Made by a program: the position numbers and the translations under genes
NCBI GenBank assembly: GCA_963281255.1
Contig: OY725493.1
Coordinates: 991,550-1,055,549, forward strand
Reading direction: 5' to 3'
DNA: 64,000 nt
DNA from: Aphrocallistes beatrix
Taxonomy: Eukaryota > Porifera > Hexactinellida > Sceptrulophora > Aphrocallistidae
The notes under the pieces: model-generated
What the model was told of the DNA's origin: nothing
The model's input: the letters and a program-made list of their open reading frames with translations, nothing else
The model's database searches: none
In this document: piece after piece, positions 26,201 to 38,200 of the stretch
Position numbering within the stretch: the first letter of the stretch is position 1
Layout of the letters: each line of letters begins with the position of its first letter

Positions 26201-29200
26201 GTTATTTTTCACTTTCAATAGAATGAGTGGATACGGTGAAATTTTGCACAAAATATTGTGAATTGTTCTTGACACAATACGGATCATACACGCCGTCCAT
26301 GCCATAAGGCATCTAGAATCAAGGCCGGCGCCACTGGTCCGGTTGGTCCGGTAAAAACCGGATCACTTCTAAAACCTCGGCGCCGGAACTGATCATATCA
26401 GGAACAACACAAATTCACATGCATCATCTAGAGGAGAAATTTATTATATTGCATCTGACTAATAAATAATTCTAGTGCTAACTGGTATGGTTTCCCAACT
26501 AAAATTGTTCAACTTGAATGGTTGTATCATTGCATTGCGATTAATTGCAATTCAATTTCTCCAGTTCTACTCTCGTTCTTTTTCCTCGAACATCCACAAA
26601 AGATAGTTCTTTCTTCAAAAAGTCTTTCAATTTCTTTTACACTCAGTTTTTTCGTCTCCGGGAGAAATAATATTACAAATAAAATAGAACCAATATTGAT
26701 TGTCCCGAGGATAGCAAAGGTTGCCCCGTACCCAATCAAGTTACTGAGGTAAGGGAACAGAAGAAGAACAAGGAATATCACGACCCAACTCCCAACACTA
26801 GAAATGCCAGCAAGTATGGATTTCACCTTAGCCGGGAATAGTTCACCTAATAAAATGAATCCCACTGACCCCCACCCCAACCCGTGGAGGAACCTAACTC
26901 CAGCCAGGTTAATCAACGGCCAAATACTGACATACTCGTGATGCCAAGTTGAATTGTGAAAGTAAGCATTATCAATCGTATGCGTGGTGTACACGTACAG
27001 AGACATGGAGAATAAACACAATATTATGCCAGAGCCTGATATGATGGTTAATGTCTTTCTGCCTATTCTGTCAATGACGAATAAGAGCATTACGTTTGCG
27101 GTTATAGCAAACAGTGGAAAGAAAAGGGAAGCTGAATTAGGGTCAATCAGCTGGAAATCGTTTTCGGATAAAATTGTAGACGCATAAGCGTCAATCACGT
27201 CTGTGCCTGTCAGAGGTTCAAATAACATGTAAGCGAGGCCAACCGTGAGAGCTTTGAAATTGTATTTCTGAAAAAGCAGCAGAACACTTTTCCTGAGTCC
27301 CCGTCCCCTTGCCTCCCTATCTGTCATTACCTCCTCTACCTCATCACACTCCTGTCTAGCATCTGCCTCACTCCTCCCTAACCGCAACAGTGCTGCTCTG
27401 CCCCTACTATAGAGGTGTCTACTGATAAGCCAGGTCGGACTGGAACATACAACGGTCAGTATTGGCACATGGATAATATCGAGGAAGACAGGAGCGAGTG
27501 CGAGCCATCTGAACGACACGAATATACCAAGGATATAGGAAGTCAAAGTTCCCAATCGAAGCGAAAGTCCGAAAAAGCCAGCGAAGAATCCTTTAACTCT
27601 GTGATGTGCTACCTCTCCTGTGTATAGAGGAACTGCGGTGAAGCAAACTCCAGCTGAAATCCCTGCGAATACTCTCCCACTTATCAGCGTGATGGGACTG
27701 GAAGTGGAGGCTATTAACAGCCAAGCACTGGTTGAGATGAGAGAGGAGAAAATAATGAGAGATTTGCGCCCGAACAGTCCGAGAAGAGGAACCACACAGC
27801 CACAGCCGACAGCTACTCCCAGAGCGTAAATGGAGGAGAATATCGGAAATGTGTAGTGAGATAGAATTCCCGAATGCAAGAGCTGATGAGATGTGGGAGA
27901 GGTGAATCCCAGTCCGAACCCAAGTTTGAACGTGCTGACGTTAACGAGAAGTGTTACGAAGAGAACTTTCCAACTTCCAAATTGGAAGAGAGAGGTATTC
28001 TTAAGATAGTTGCGCATTTACATGATGTGCGTACCAATTGAATCTATTTATCCTTTGTACTACTGTAATGGACAGAGATAATTACTTGTATGCACGAGTA
28101 ATTCAATCCAATCCGAAAGAACTGGAACAGCTAGTATGAAATGTTCTACCAACTGGACATAGTAAGTATCATTTCAATGTGATCTATAAAATAAGCATTT
28201 AAATCTCGGCACATACCCTAAACGTGGCGAGTAAGGAATTCTTCAACACGAACTGGATCCCTGAGGTGTTCTTGTCGCAGATGAACGCGTAGGCTGTACA
28301 GGGAGTGAGGAGTCCTAGCTTGATCAAGCTCTGCTTGGAACTTGTGGAGAGGGCGGCCAGGAAGCTGTCATGGTTTGGGAGGTCTATGCTGCTCAAGGAA
28401 GAGATGTAGCATTTGGTCCTAAATAGACATGAAAATGGTAGGAAGCATCCCGCAAGTATGGCCCCTCGCGAAAGTAGACAAGAAACAATGGTTTTAAATG
28501 ACACAATTATCACCCATTGTATTACTGATTGTATTACTAATTCATTTATTATTTGTTTAAACTTTTTAGTTCGCCGACTACTAGGGATAGTGGCCAAATT
28601 CTGAAAGTAGTGGCTATATTTTTTAATGTACAAACTACGTACTACAATTTTTATGAGTTATCAGACTATTAGTAGAGTGATAATGTCAGATAGTGAGTTC
28701 CCGAGTCACTACACAGTCTCGAAACAGATTGTGGACTGTATCCTGTTACAAGAGCAGATGATACAGGTTCTCTTCAGAGAGAGGAAATCGAGACCATCTC
28801 CTTCACCTCTCAATTCACCCACCCCTACCAAGGGGTCGAGCAGCGTACACTACTCGGTTACGGAAGGATTCCTCGAAATCCAAAACCTAGAAACACAGCT
28901 GGGGTGTGTCGAGCAAGAGAATGGGATTCTGAAAGAGAAACTGGAAGCAGAGACAGAACGCGCGGAGAAGTCTGCAGCGGAGTCGGAGATACTGTCAAGG
29001 CAGCTCGAGAGAGAGAAGGAAACCTTCGAAAACGCATTCGGTCTGATGCGTACGCGGGCTTTGCAGGAGAATTCTAAGAACGAAGATCTATCCGCGCGCA
29101 GCGCCGCTTTGGAAGCGATGCTGACTAAGAAGGATCAAGAGCTGGAGTGCAAGGAGGAGAAAATCAGAGAATTAACCGCCCAACTCAAGAAACACAAAGA

Positions 29201-32200
29201 AGCGCACAAGCACCTTCTCTCTGACATGTCACTCAAGATGCAGCAAGAACTCTACATCGATAGGGTGGTGGGGGGAGGAGGGAGTGGGGAGGGGAAGAGA
29301 AAACATGTCTGAATCAATGCAGTAGGAACTCATTTCTTCTAGTTCACTTATTATAATTACATCGTAAAATAACATCATTCTATTTTGGATTTGAATAGCT
29401 GACTAATTGAACGGAGTTTGATCGTAACGTAGTTGCAGGGTGGATAGGAATTTGGAACTTGTCTATTTACCTGTATAGCTCAGCTTGAAGGAGCTCAGCA
29501 CACACCTCGAGAGAAGCTAGCTCCTTCCGTATAACCTCTCTGATGGAGAGGTCTTCTGTACCGGCTAACTTACTCTCAGCTCTGTGCTTCAGTTTCATGT
29601 CTGCCTCGATCTCAGATTCCAACTGTCGCAGCCTCATTCTCAACTTCTCAACTGCCAGCTGTCTGTTGAGCTGTCTGGTGCAGGCAATAGCTGCGGAGCA
29701 GTGGATTTGATTGATCCACTTCTTCACTTCTCCTTGTGTAATGGCCTGTAGGGACGTAGCATGGAATTATGGATGAGTTTATGATCTTATACGTATCCTA
29801 AAATATACATGGAGAGCTAGTACAGTAGATCTGCTAATCAGAGCACATTGCTATTTAATAGCAGTTGGAGGGCAATAATTATTTCGTATGATCGTCTCAG
29901 TTTGAGATTAGTGAGTTTGACTATATTCATTCCTACTTCCTAGCAATTAAATCTGAATATCAACATTATGGCTTTGGAATATGTTAATACATGTATTCTA
30001 GGATGCTACTAAAACAAATGTATTCATCCGAGTGATTCTAACCATTGCATTGTCTCATGAGACGCCTTAATCTGATGTACTAGCAAGAAAGGAAATGATT
30101 TTAAAAACATTCATACCTGCAGGTAGAAAGCACATCCATTGGAGAGGCTGAGAGAGAAGACGTGGTTCCTCTTGATGCACTCGTACGCTGTATGCACGAT
30201 GCAGCCCTCCAGATCCAAACAGAGGATAGGGTCCACCCTGGCCTGGTCCAGGAGAGAGCTGTTCCCTCTGCTGTGTAGGACCAGGGACGCTCCCTTGACC
30301 GAGCACCAGTAACCTCTCCATCTGAGTCTAGTGGAGAGGTGCAGCTTCTTCTTTCGGGAGAGAAGTTTGCACACTTCCAACCACCCACTCTTAGAAGCAC
30401 CTGATGAGATAGCAAATAATCCGATTCATTAATCACATTAGGTTATAGCACAGGGACCATGGACACCTGCCTAGACGCGTACACTCACAAGTACAAGGCA
30501 GACCTGCTGAGAGGGAAGGTGCTGCTCATTTCGGGCGGCGGGTCTGGAATTGGGTTTAGGATTGCGGAGCTGTTCATGCGTCACGGGTGTGATTGCGCAA
30601 TCGTGAGTCGCAGCCTCCCTCGGCTAGAAGCCGCGGCGAAGAGACTGACCGAAGCGACGGGAAGGAAGTGTCTCCCGCTACAGATGGATGTGCGGCGCTA
30701 CGAACAGGTTGAGAAGAGAGTCAAGCAGGTAGTCAGGGAGTTTGGAAAAATAGACATTCTCGTTAACAACGCAGCGGGGAACTTCCTGTGTCCAGTGAGT
30801 GCTATGTCCTCCAACGCATTTAGAACGGTGATAGAGATCGATACGATTGGCACATTCAACCTATCTAAAGCTGTGTACACCCACTGCTTCTCACTCCCGG
30901 ACAAGAAAGGAGTCGTTCTCAACATCTCTGCGACCCTGCACTACCAAGGCATCCCGCTGCAAGCGCACGTAGGCTCAGCCAAGGCAGCCGTCGACGCACT
31001 CACGAAGCACCTGGCAGTGGAATGGGGGAAGGACGGAGTCAGAGTGAATGCAGTGGCGCCCGGCCCCATCGGAGACACGGAGGGGATGCGGAGGCTGAGA
31101 GGGGACACTAAGGACCGAGAAATCGAGTCAAGAATTCCGCTACAGAGGATCGGCTCGAAGACAGAGGTGGCGGAGGCGTGTCTCTTCCTCTGCTCGGACC
31201 TCTCCGAGAACATCACGGGTGCTATCCTCGTGGTGGACGGAGGACTCCAACTGACTCAAGGGGATGTGTATCTGAGGGCACTGTCTGCGTTCAAAAGCAA
31301 ACTCTAATCGAACACAATGAACTCAGTGTAGAGTGTACTTACGTATTAACGCGTAGCAGTGGATTCTTAAGATATTTCTAATTTTAAAATTCCCAAATAG
31401 CGTACTAATTAACTCAGTGGTTGTATCAGAATTCGATGCATAACTTCTTACCTATGATGTTGTCAGGGTAGTCTGGGTGGCTGTAGCTGCTGAGAGAGAT
31501 CTCCGAGCTGGTCTCGAGTCTCTCCGAGATGTGCACAGCCGGGAGAGAAGCGTAGCGGCCCACATGCTGGTACTCAGAGAGGTGAAGAGGGGGCTCACTC
31601 ATGGGGAGGGACAGGTCCCCCCTCTCCCCCTGTGAGAGCATAGAGGCTCGGAGCTTGTCAGGAGAGATGATCAGTCTCTCCTGCTGCATCAGGAGCGATG
31701 AGCGTCTGCTCCCAGGCAAGGAGGGGCGAGCGTTGGAAACTAACTCCAGCTTATTCACTGCGTCGTCTAGTGCAGCCAGGTCGTCGCGAAATTCTAATTG
31801 AGAACGTATTATTACGCTACAGCATAAGCACCGTACTTATAACTGGACCACATACCTAGACTGATATTTCTATTCTCTGTATACGCATTCGTATCTGAGA
31901 CCGCACCAGCTATCCCCTCTTCTAGCTCTACGAGCACAGGATCTAGATCTTTATCACTGTCAGCATCGGAGTCATTATCTCCCCCAGGCACCAGTTCATC
32001 CTCTCCAGGAGTTGAGCGGGGGTATTCCCAGCTGTACTCATTGCTACGTCGGGATTCCTGTTGTGCATTGGTGTTGCTAGCTTCTTCTCCAATCATTCCA
32101 TCATTAGCTGCGTCGGAAGTAGAGTCAGATCCGAATGCTTGAGTGAAATGATCGATTGAGTCGTGGAGAGCTATGGCGTCGTTAGAAAGGCTCCTCTGAG

Positions 32201-35200
32201 ATATCTTGCTCTCTCTGTCCCCAGCATTACCGCAGTCAGCTGGTGCCTGCAAACACTCAATGCAATAAAACATCTGACATTCACTGAATGTAACCGGTAC
32301 CCTTACTTCTGAGTCCTGAATTAGACTTCCGGTTAGTTGTGTGAAGGAGAGCGCTTCTAGACTCTGCAGCTCAAGAGACAGCTGTTTGGAGTCGAACCCT
32401 TCTACCACTGCCCTCAGTAGGTCGCCCTCTTTCCAACCGGGGCTGATACGCAGTGAGCTGTCCAGGGGGTCGTATGCATCCTCAACATTCTATACAAATA
32501 GTATTGCATTATATGCACACGCCTAATAAACCATAGGTGTGAAAAACTGGTAGCATGATCACCAGCGGTAAACCATGCATGACAGAAGTGGTTTCTGCTC
32601 GACTAATTATTTGGTTGTGTTTACTGATGCATTGAGTAATATGCATATGCACTTTGTTTAGATGCGTATTTATTATCAATTTTATCTTCGTGTGCATTCA
32701 ATACAGTCAGTTTATAAGTAACCAGAATCTCGATTCAACTGTTACATTTCGACATAGCATCCCACTCAAGCATAGGAACAGAAACAGAATTCAGATTAAG
32801 CAATCAGAACATTGCAACCCGATGAATCACTTCCCCCTGATAATAGGCTTATTCCTCCTTTCCCTCTCCCCCTCCTGTCTCGCAGAGTGTACGGGCACGT
32901 TGGGCTGCTACCCTCCTCTGACTAACATTCCTACCAAACCCAACGCAGCAACCATCTCTGCCTCAAGCACGTGCGGACAAGCAGGGACCACACAGTCTTG
33001 TCCGTTCGTCAACCTCCTGCGGGGGGACCTCAGTCAGTGCTACAACTGCAGCGCAGGAGAGTTCGCCGCCTCTCTGGCCATCGACGGGCGACTCGATACT
33101 TGGTGGCAAGCGCCGAACGATGACAGTACCGTGACTCTCCGCCTCGACTTCTCGCGAGCATTCCTGATCTCAGAGATATCACTAGGATGGCAGAACCCAC
33201 GCCCCCGTGCCATGGTGCTAGACTTCAGCACGGACAACGGCACCACCTGGACCACCTACCAGACCTTCTCCTCCAACTGCCAGCAAGATTTCCCCGCCGT
33301 GGACAGCCCGGATCCCGCTCAGCTCCAGATAGAACCGATGTGCGACCAGACACAGACCGAACTCAATCCCTACTCAGGCGGCAGCATAAACTTCTCTCCG
33401 GCGTCTCGGATATCCGGGGGCGTCTTCAACTCCAGCGCCCTAGCCCTGAGCTACCTCCTGGTGACCAATCTCCGCACGAGAGTCATGGGCTTCAACGTGT
33501 TCACACTGGACACTGGCTACTTCCACGCGGTTTCTGAGTGGGCGGTACAGGGCAGCTGTTTCTGTAATGGGCACGGGGATGAGTGTGACGTCACGCTCCC
33601 ACACGTGTGTCGCTGTAGTCACAACACCGAGGGAGACAACTGCGAGCGTTGCCAGCCGCTCTTCAACAACCGCGCCTACCTCCCTGGGTCTCTGGCGGAG
33701 GCTAACGAGTGCCAGGCCTGCCAATGCAACTCCCACTCCTCAGTCTGTGCGTACAACAGCACAAAGGGGGCCGGGGTATGCCAGGCGTGCCAGCACAACA
33801 CTACAGGCGACAACTGTGACAGCTGTCTCCCCTTCTTCTACCTGCACCCCATCCTCCTCCCCACAGACCCAGGGATCTGTCCCCCCTGTGCCTGTAGTCA
33901 GGAGGGGACCGCTGACACGGGGGAGTGTCAAGTCTCCACTGGCAACTGCAACTGCAAGAGGAATGTGAGGGGGAGACAATGCGACCAGTGCCGACTCGGT
34001 TTCTTCAACCTCTCCTCCCTGCACCCGGACGGCTGCCGGGCGTGTGGCTGTGACGAGGCGGGCAGTGTGTCCCCTGCCTGCCACTCCAACAGCGGACAGT
34101 GCGTCTGCAAGGAGAACGTGGAGGGGAGACAGTGCGACACCTGTGCGGACGGGTTCTACCAGCTGTCAGCTGGGAATGCGCAGGGGTGTGTCCCCTGTGC
34201 GTGCGACGCGGGAGGAGCTTCTAGCCCCGTGTGTGACAAGGAGACAGGAGAGTGTCCTTGTCTGCGGAATGTCACGGGGAGCAAGTGCGACAGTGTTGAG
34301 TCTGGCTTCTTCATTCCCAGTCCGGAGCATCTGACATTCGAAGGGGAGAGTGGGAACATCGAGGAGGTGGAGGTCCCAGGGTACGGGGGACTCTCTCCGG
34401 AGGTCAGGTACACAGGGTCAGGACTTGCACGAGTGGAGAGGGGGGACAGACTGGAACTAGTGCTCAGCGTCCCCCGGCTGCACCAATACATCCCGATATT
34501 GCGCTATTTCACACCTCAGGCGGGGAGAGTGATGGTGGAGATCGGTCTTATCAACAACATTGAAACGTGTGACAGCACGAATCGAGTACAGTCCGCTGTT
34601 CTGAGCAGCTCCGCCTCCTTCCACGCCCTACGTCCTACCTGTCTCCAGGACTCCTCCACTCTCTACCAACTCGCCCTCATTCCCACGAACGCCACCGTCT
34701 GGCTGGACTCGGTCCTGCTAGTCCCGGACCTGTCCCCCTCTCCGCTCTACTCGCAGCAGGTAGAGGACTGTGTGGAGAGTTTCTATTCACTCTACGCTGC
34801 ACGAAATAGCTGTGGAGGCCTGCTCTTCTCCATATCAGCTGAGTTCTATCGGGGCGCATCTCCATGTCTCTGTGATCTAACCGGCGCATCCTCGCCCGTG
34901 TGCGACACATTCGGAGGCCAATGTCCGTGTAGACCAGGTGTTACTAGTCGCGATTGCTCCACCTGTGCCCCTGGCTACCACTCCTTCACAGCCTCAGGTT
35001 GTGCTGCGTGCGACTGTGACAGCACGGGGGCCCGTGACCTCCCCTGTGCCGCCAGTACAGGGCAGTGCGCCTGCAGGACGGGAGTGGCGGGGCTGAGGTG
35101 TGACATGTGTGCCACTGGGGCCTACAACCTCACCTCCTCTGGCTGTGAGTCCTGTGCCTGCAGCGAATTCGCTTCCCGCTCGGACTGTGACAACACAGGT

Positions 35201-38200
35201 GCCTGCACCTGTCTCCCAGGCGTAACGGAGGACAAGTGCTCCCAGTGCAGCGCGGGCTTCTTCAGCCTATCAGCGGCTGGATGCCAGGCCTGCGGCTGCT
35301 CCCAATCGACCTCCTCCTCTCCCCAGTGCTCGGGGGACGGGACCTGCTCTTGCGTGAACGGGTTCTCAGGGGACAAATGCCGCATCTGCTCCCCAGGCAG
35401 CTACGTCACAGCTGAGGACTCGGTGCCTGTGTGTAAGGAGTGCAACTGCTTCACACAGGCCAACTCTTGCTCCAGCCTATCCACGGGCTACAGGGTCTCA
35501 CAGCACATAACCAACTTCACCTCTTGTGACATGGTGCTGGACATCCAGATGCCGGACTGTACCATGGGGTGGAGGATCGAGAGTGGATTCTTCCTTCCCC
35601 TCCTAGACAACGAGTATGTCACCTTTCTGATATCCAGCCCGACACAAGTGTACTTCCGCGCTCCACGTGTCCCCTTCCTAGGGGACAGGAGCCTCTCTTA
35701 CGGCCTCAACATCGTGTTCAGTGTCTTCTCAATCGACCTGTTAGACGAACCAGAGTTCGTGGGGGATCATCCCGATGTTATTCTCACGGGCGGGTTCACA
35801 CCGGACCAGTTGGTGAGCTCTTTCCCCGGCAACGTGTCCACGGGTCCTGGCTCCCCCTTCTCCATCCCTCTGGTGGAGAGCAGCTGGCTAGTGGGGGACC
35901 GCAGGGGACCACTGGCTACTTACGCCCAACTGATCCGGGTGCTGGCCAACCTGACTTCCATCCAGATACGCGCGCGGTACTCGGAGGCGAGTCTGGCCAG
36001 GGTGTCCATGGAGCACTTCCTGCTGCAGACGCTGGAGGCAGACTCGACCGCTTCCGGGGTGACGGTTGAGAACTGCGACTGTCCAGCCGCGTACCAGCCG
36101 CCTTTCTGCGACGCCTGCTCACAGGGCCACTTCCGGTCCTCCAATGACCCCACTCTGGTGTGCATGCCCTGTCTGTGCAACGGACACACGGACCGATGCG
36201 ACCCGATCACTGGCCTCTGTCTGGACTGTCTGCACAACACGACAGGTGGACAGTGCGGGACCTGTTCGGATGGGTTCTACGGGGACGCGACTCTCGGGAC
36301 TGCAACGGACTGTCAGGTGTGTCCCTGTCCCCTCCCCGCACAGAGTTTCAGCCCCACTTGCTTCCTGGCCGGGGACGGCCTCCCGACCTGTGACAATTGT
36401 TCCCCTGGGTACACGGGACGGACGTGTGAACTGTGTGAGGACGGATATTTCGGGAATCCGACACTCCCCGGCGCGAGGTGCACCACTTGTTCCTGCTCCG
36501 ATAACATCGACCTGTCCCAGACCGGAAACTGCAACACCTCAAGCGGTGAGTGCATCCGCTGTCTCAACAACACAGCTGGATTTGAATGCGAGGTGTGTGC
36601 GCCCGGATATTTCGGAGATGCGCTATCCGACACCTGTTCTCCGTGTCTCTGCGACCCTCTGGGGAGAGAGGACAACATCTGTGAGCCGAGCAGTGGCGTG
36701 TGTACCTGCAAGGGACACGTGCTGGGGGACCGGTGCGATGTGTGCGAGGACGGGTACTGGGGACTCCACCTGGACCTGCCAGAGGGGTGCATTTCCTGCG
36801 ACTGCTGCTCCAACGGCTCTACAGGCATCAGCTGCGATACGAACAGCGGGGTGTGCGAGTGCAGACAGAACGTGGGGGGAGAAGCAGACATCAAGTGCTG
36901 CCAGTGCTCTGACAACGCGTTTAACTTCACAGAGAGAGGGTGCGATCTGTGTGGCTGTGTCCCTGGGGGAGCTCTCACTCAGTCTTGTGACCAGGGAACA
37001 GGGGTGTGTCAGTGCGAAGTGGGAGTGGAAGGAGACAAGTGTGATGAGTGCACGTTTGGATACACAGGTAAGTTCTCTTGAACTCGAGACAATCGAGATA
37101 GGACCGACAGCATAGTGCGCTTACTCATTTCAGAACTGTGCAGATATTCCATTTCGTTCCAAAATGAGAGATTAGGAGAATTGCTATTCAGCTGCAACTA
37201 TTCGATGTCAATTTCCAAAAATTTCATTCAAATATTCCAACCTTTTTTTAAGGTTAAAGGTCTATTTGCGCTCAAAATTTCGTCTCGAACTAGATCCGAC
37301 AAGTCTAGCCTGATAAATCCGATGAATTAAATATGAATCTCATTAACACCATTTCAGGGATTTACTTGCTACTTTTTTTTTACTTGCTACTCACTACCTT
37401 TTTATTTTTTGGAGAAAAATAAAAGGTAGTAAGTAAATATTCTGGATGGCGAGCAAAAAAAAAGTAGCAAGTAAATTTCCCGGACACCTGATGAAATGGA
37501 CATGGTTAAATTAAGAAAATTATGTTCCTGAAATACTCAAATATTCCTGCAAATCCCTCGATGCGCCCTCGTTTCTGTCATATATTGTACAATCAATAAT
37601 TTCTTCTCCTCACGTCAACTAAATGTCGGTCAAAAAATAAGTAGCAAGTAAAAAAAAAAGTAGTGAGTGAGTAAAACTAAATCTAAAATGGAAGAAAAAA
37701 TAAAGTAGCAAGTAAACGGTTGGCAAAAAAAAATACGTACAACTTTTTTTTTGCCAGTTCTGGAATCCCTGCACCATTTAGAAGTCCGAATCCGGGGTTT
37801 CCTCTCCGGCTTTAACACTGTTATTCTGTACAGGATCTGTTCCGAGGTGTGACAAGTGTCCTCAGTGCTTTGACGATTGGCTGATACTGGTACAGGCCGA
37901 GCAGACGCGGGTGGAGCGACTAAACTCGCGAGTCGACTCCCTGCTCGCTAGCTACCAGCCACTCACTGCACGGAACATCAGTCTGCAGATAGCTGAGCTC
38001 AACTCCCAGCTGTCCCTGGTTTCATCCATGGTCCAATCTTCTCAGCTTAACAGCACGCAGCTGTCTCGTCTCGATACAGAGCTCTCCGCCCTAGTAGAGA
38101 ACCTGACAGTTCTATCGAGTCTGATATCTGACATAGAAGTCTCACTCAATGATAGTGCAGAGAACATTCGGTTTTCAATGCAGTTTAATGGGAGTGTTGT

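Larger units (their letters stand above)
24791..26526. other. Part of TIAM intron 8, upstream of exon 9
   Basis: No gene seen. Contains a G/C-run dispersed repeat (24930-25050), a pogo-like MITE copy (25398-25545) and a small GC-rich patch near 26318-26400 (GGCCGGCGCC ... GGCGCCGG). Confidence 0.45.

Noticed and set aside
26318-26400. Small hAT-like insertion (CAAGGCCGGCGCC ... GGCGCCGG)
   Set aside because: Ends match poorly and no target duplication is visible.
33187-36978. Several plus- and minus-strand frames of 60-350 residues inside laminin
   Set aside because: GC-rich laminin coding sequence leaves other frames open; only the laminin frame shows domains.
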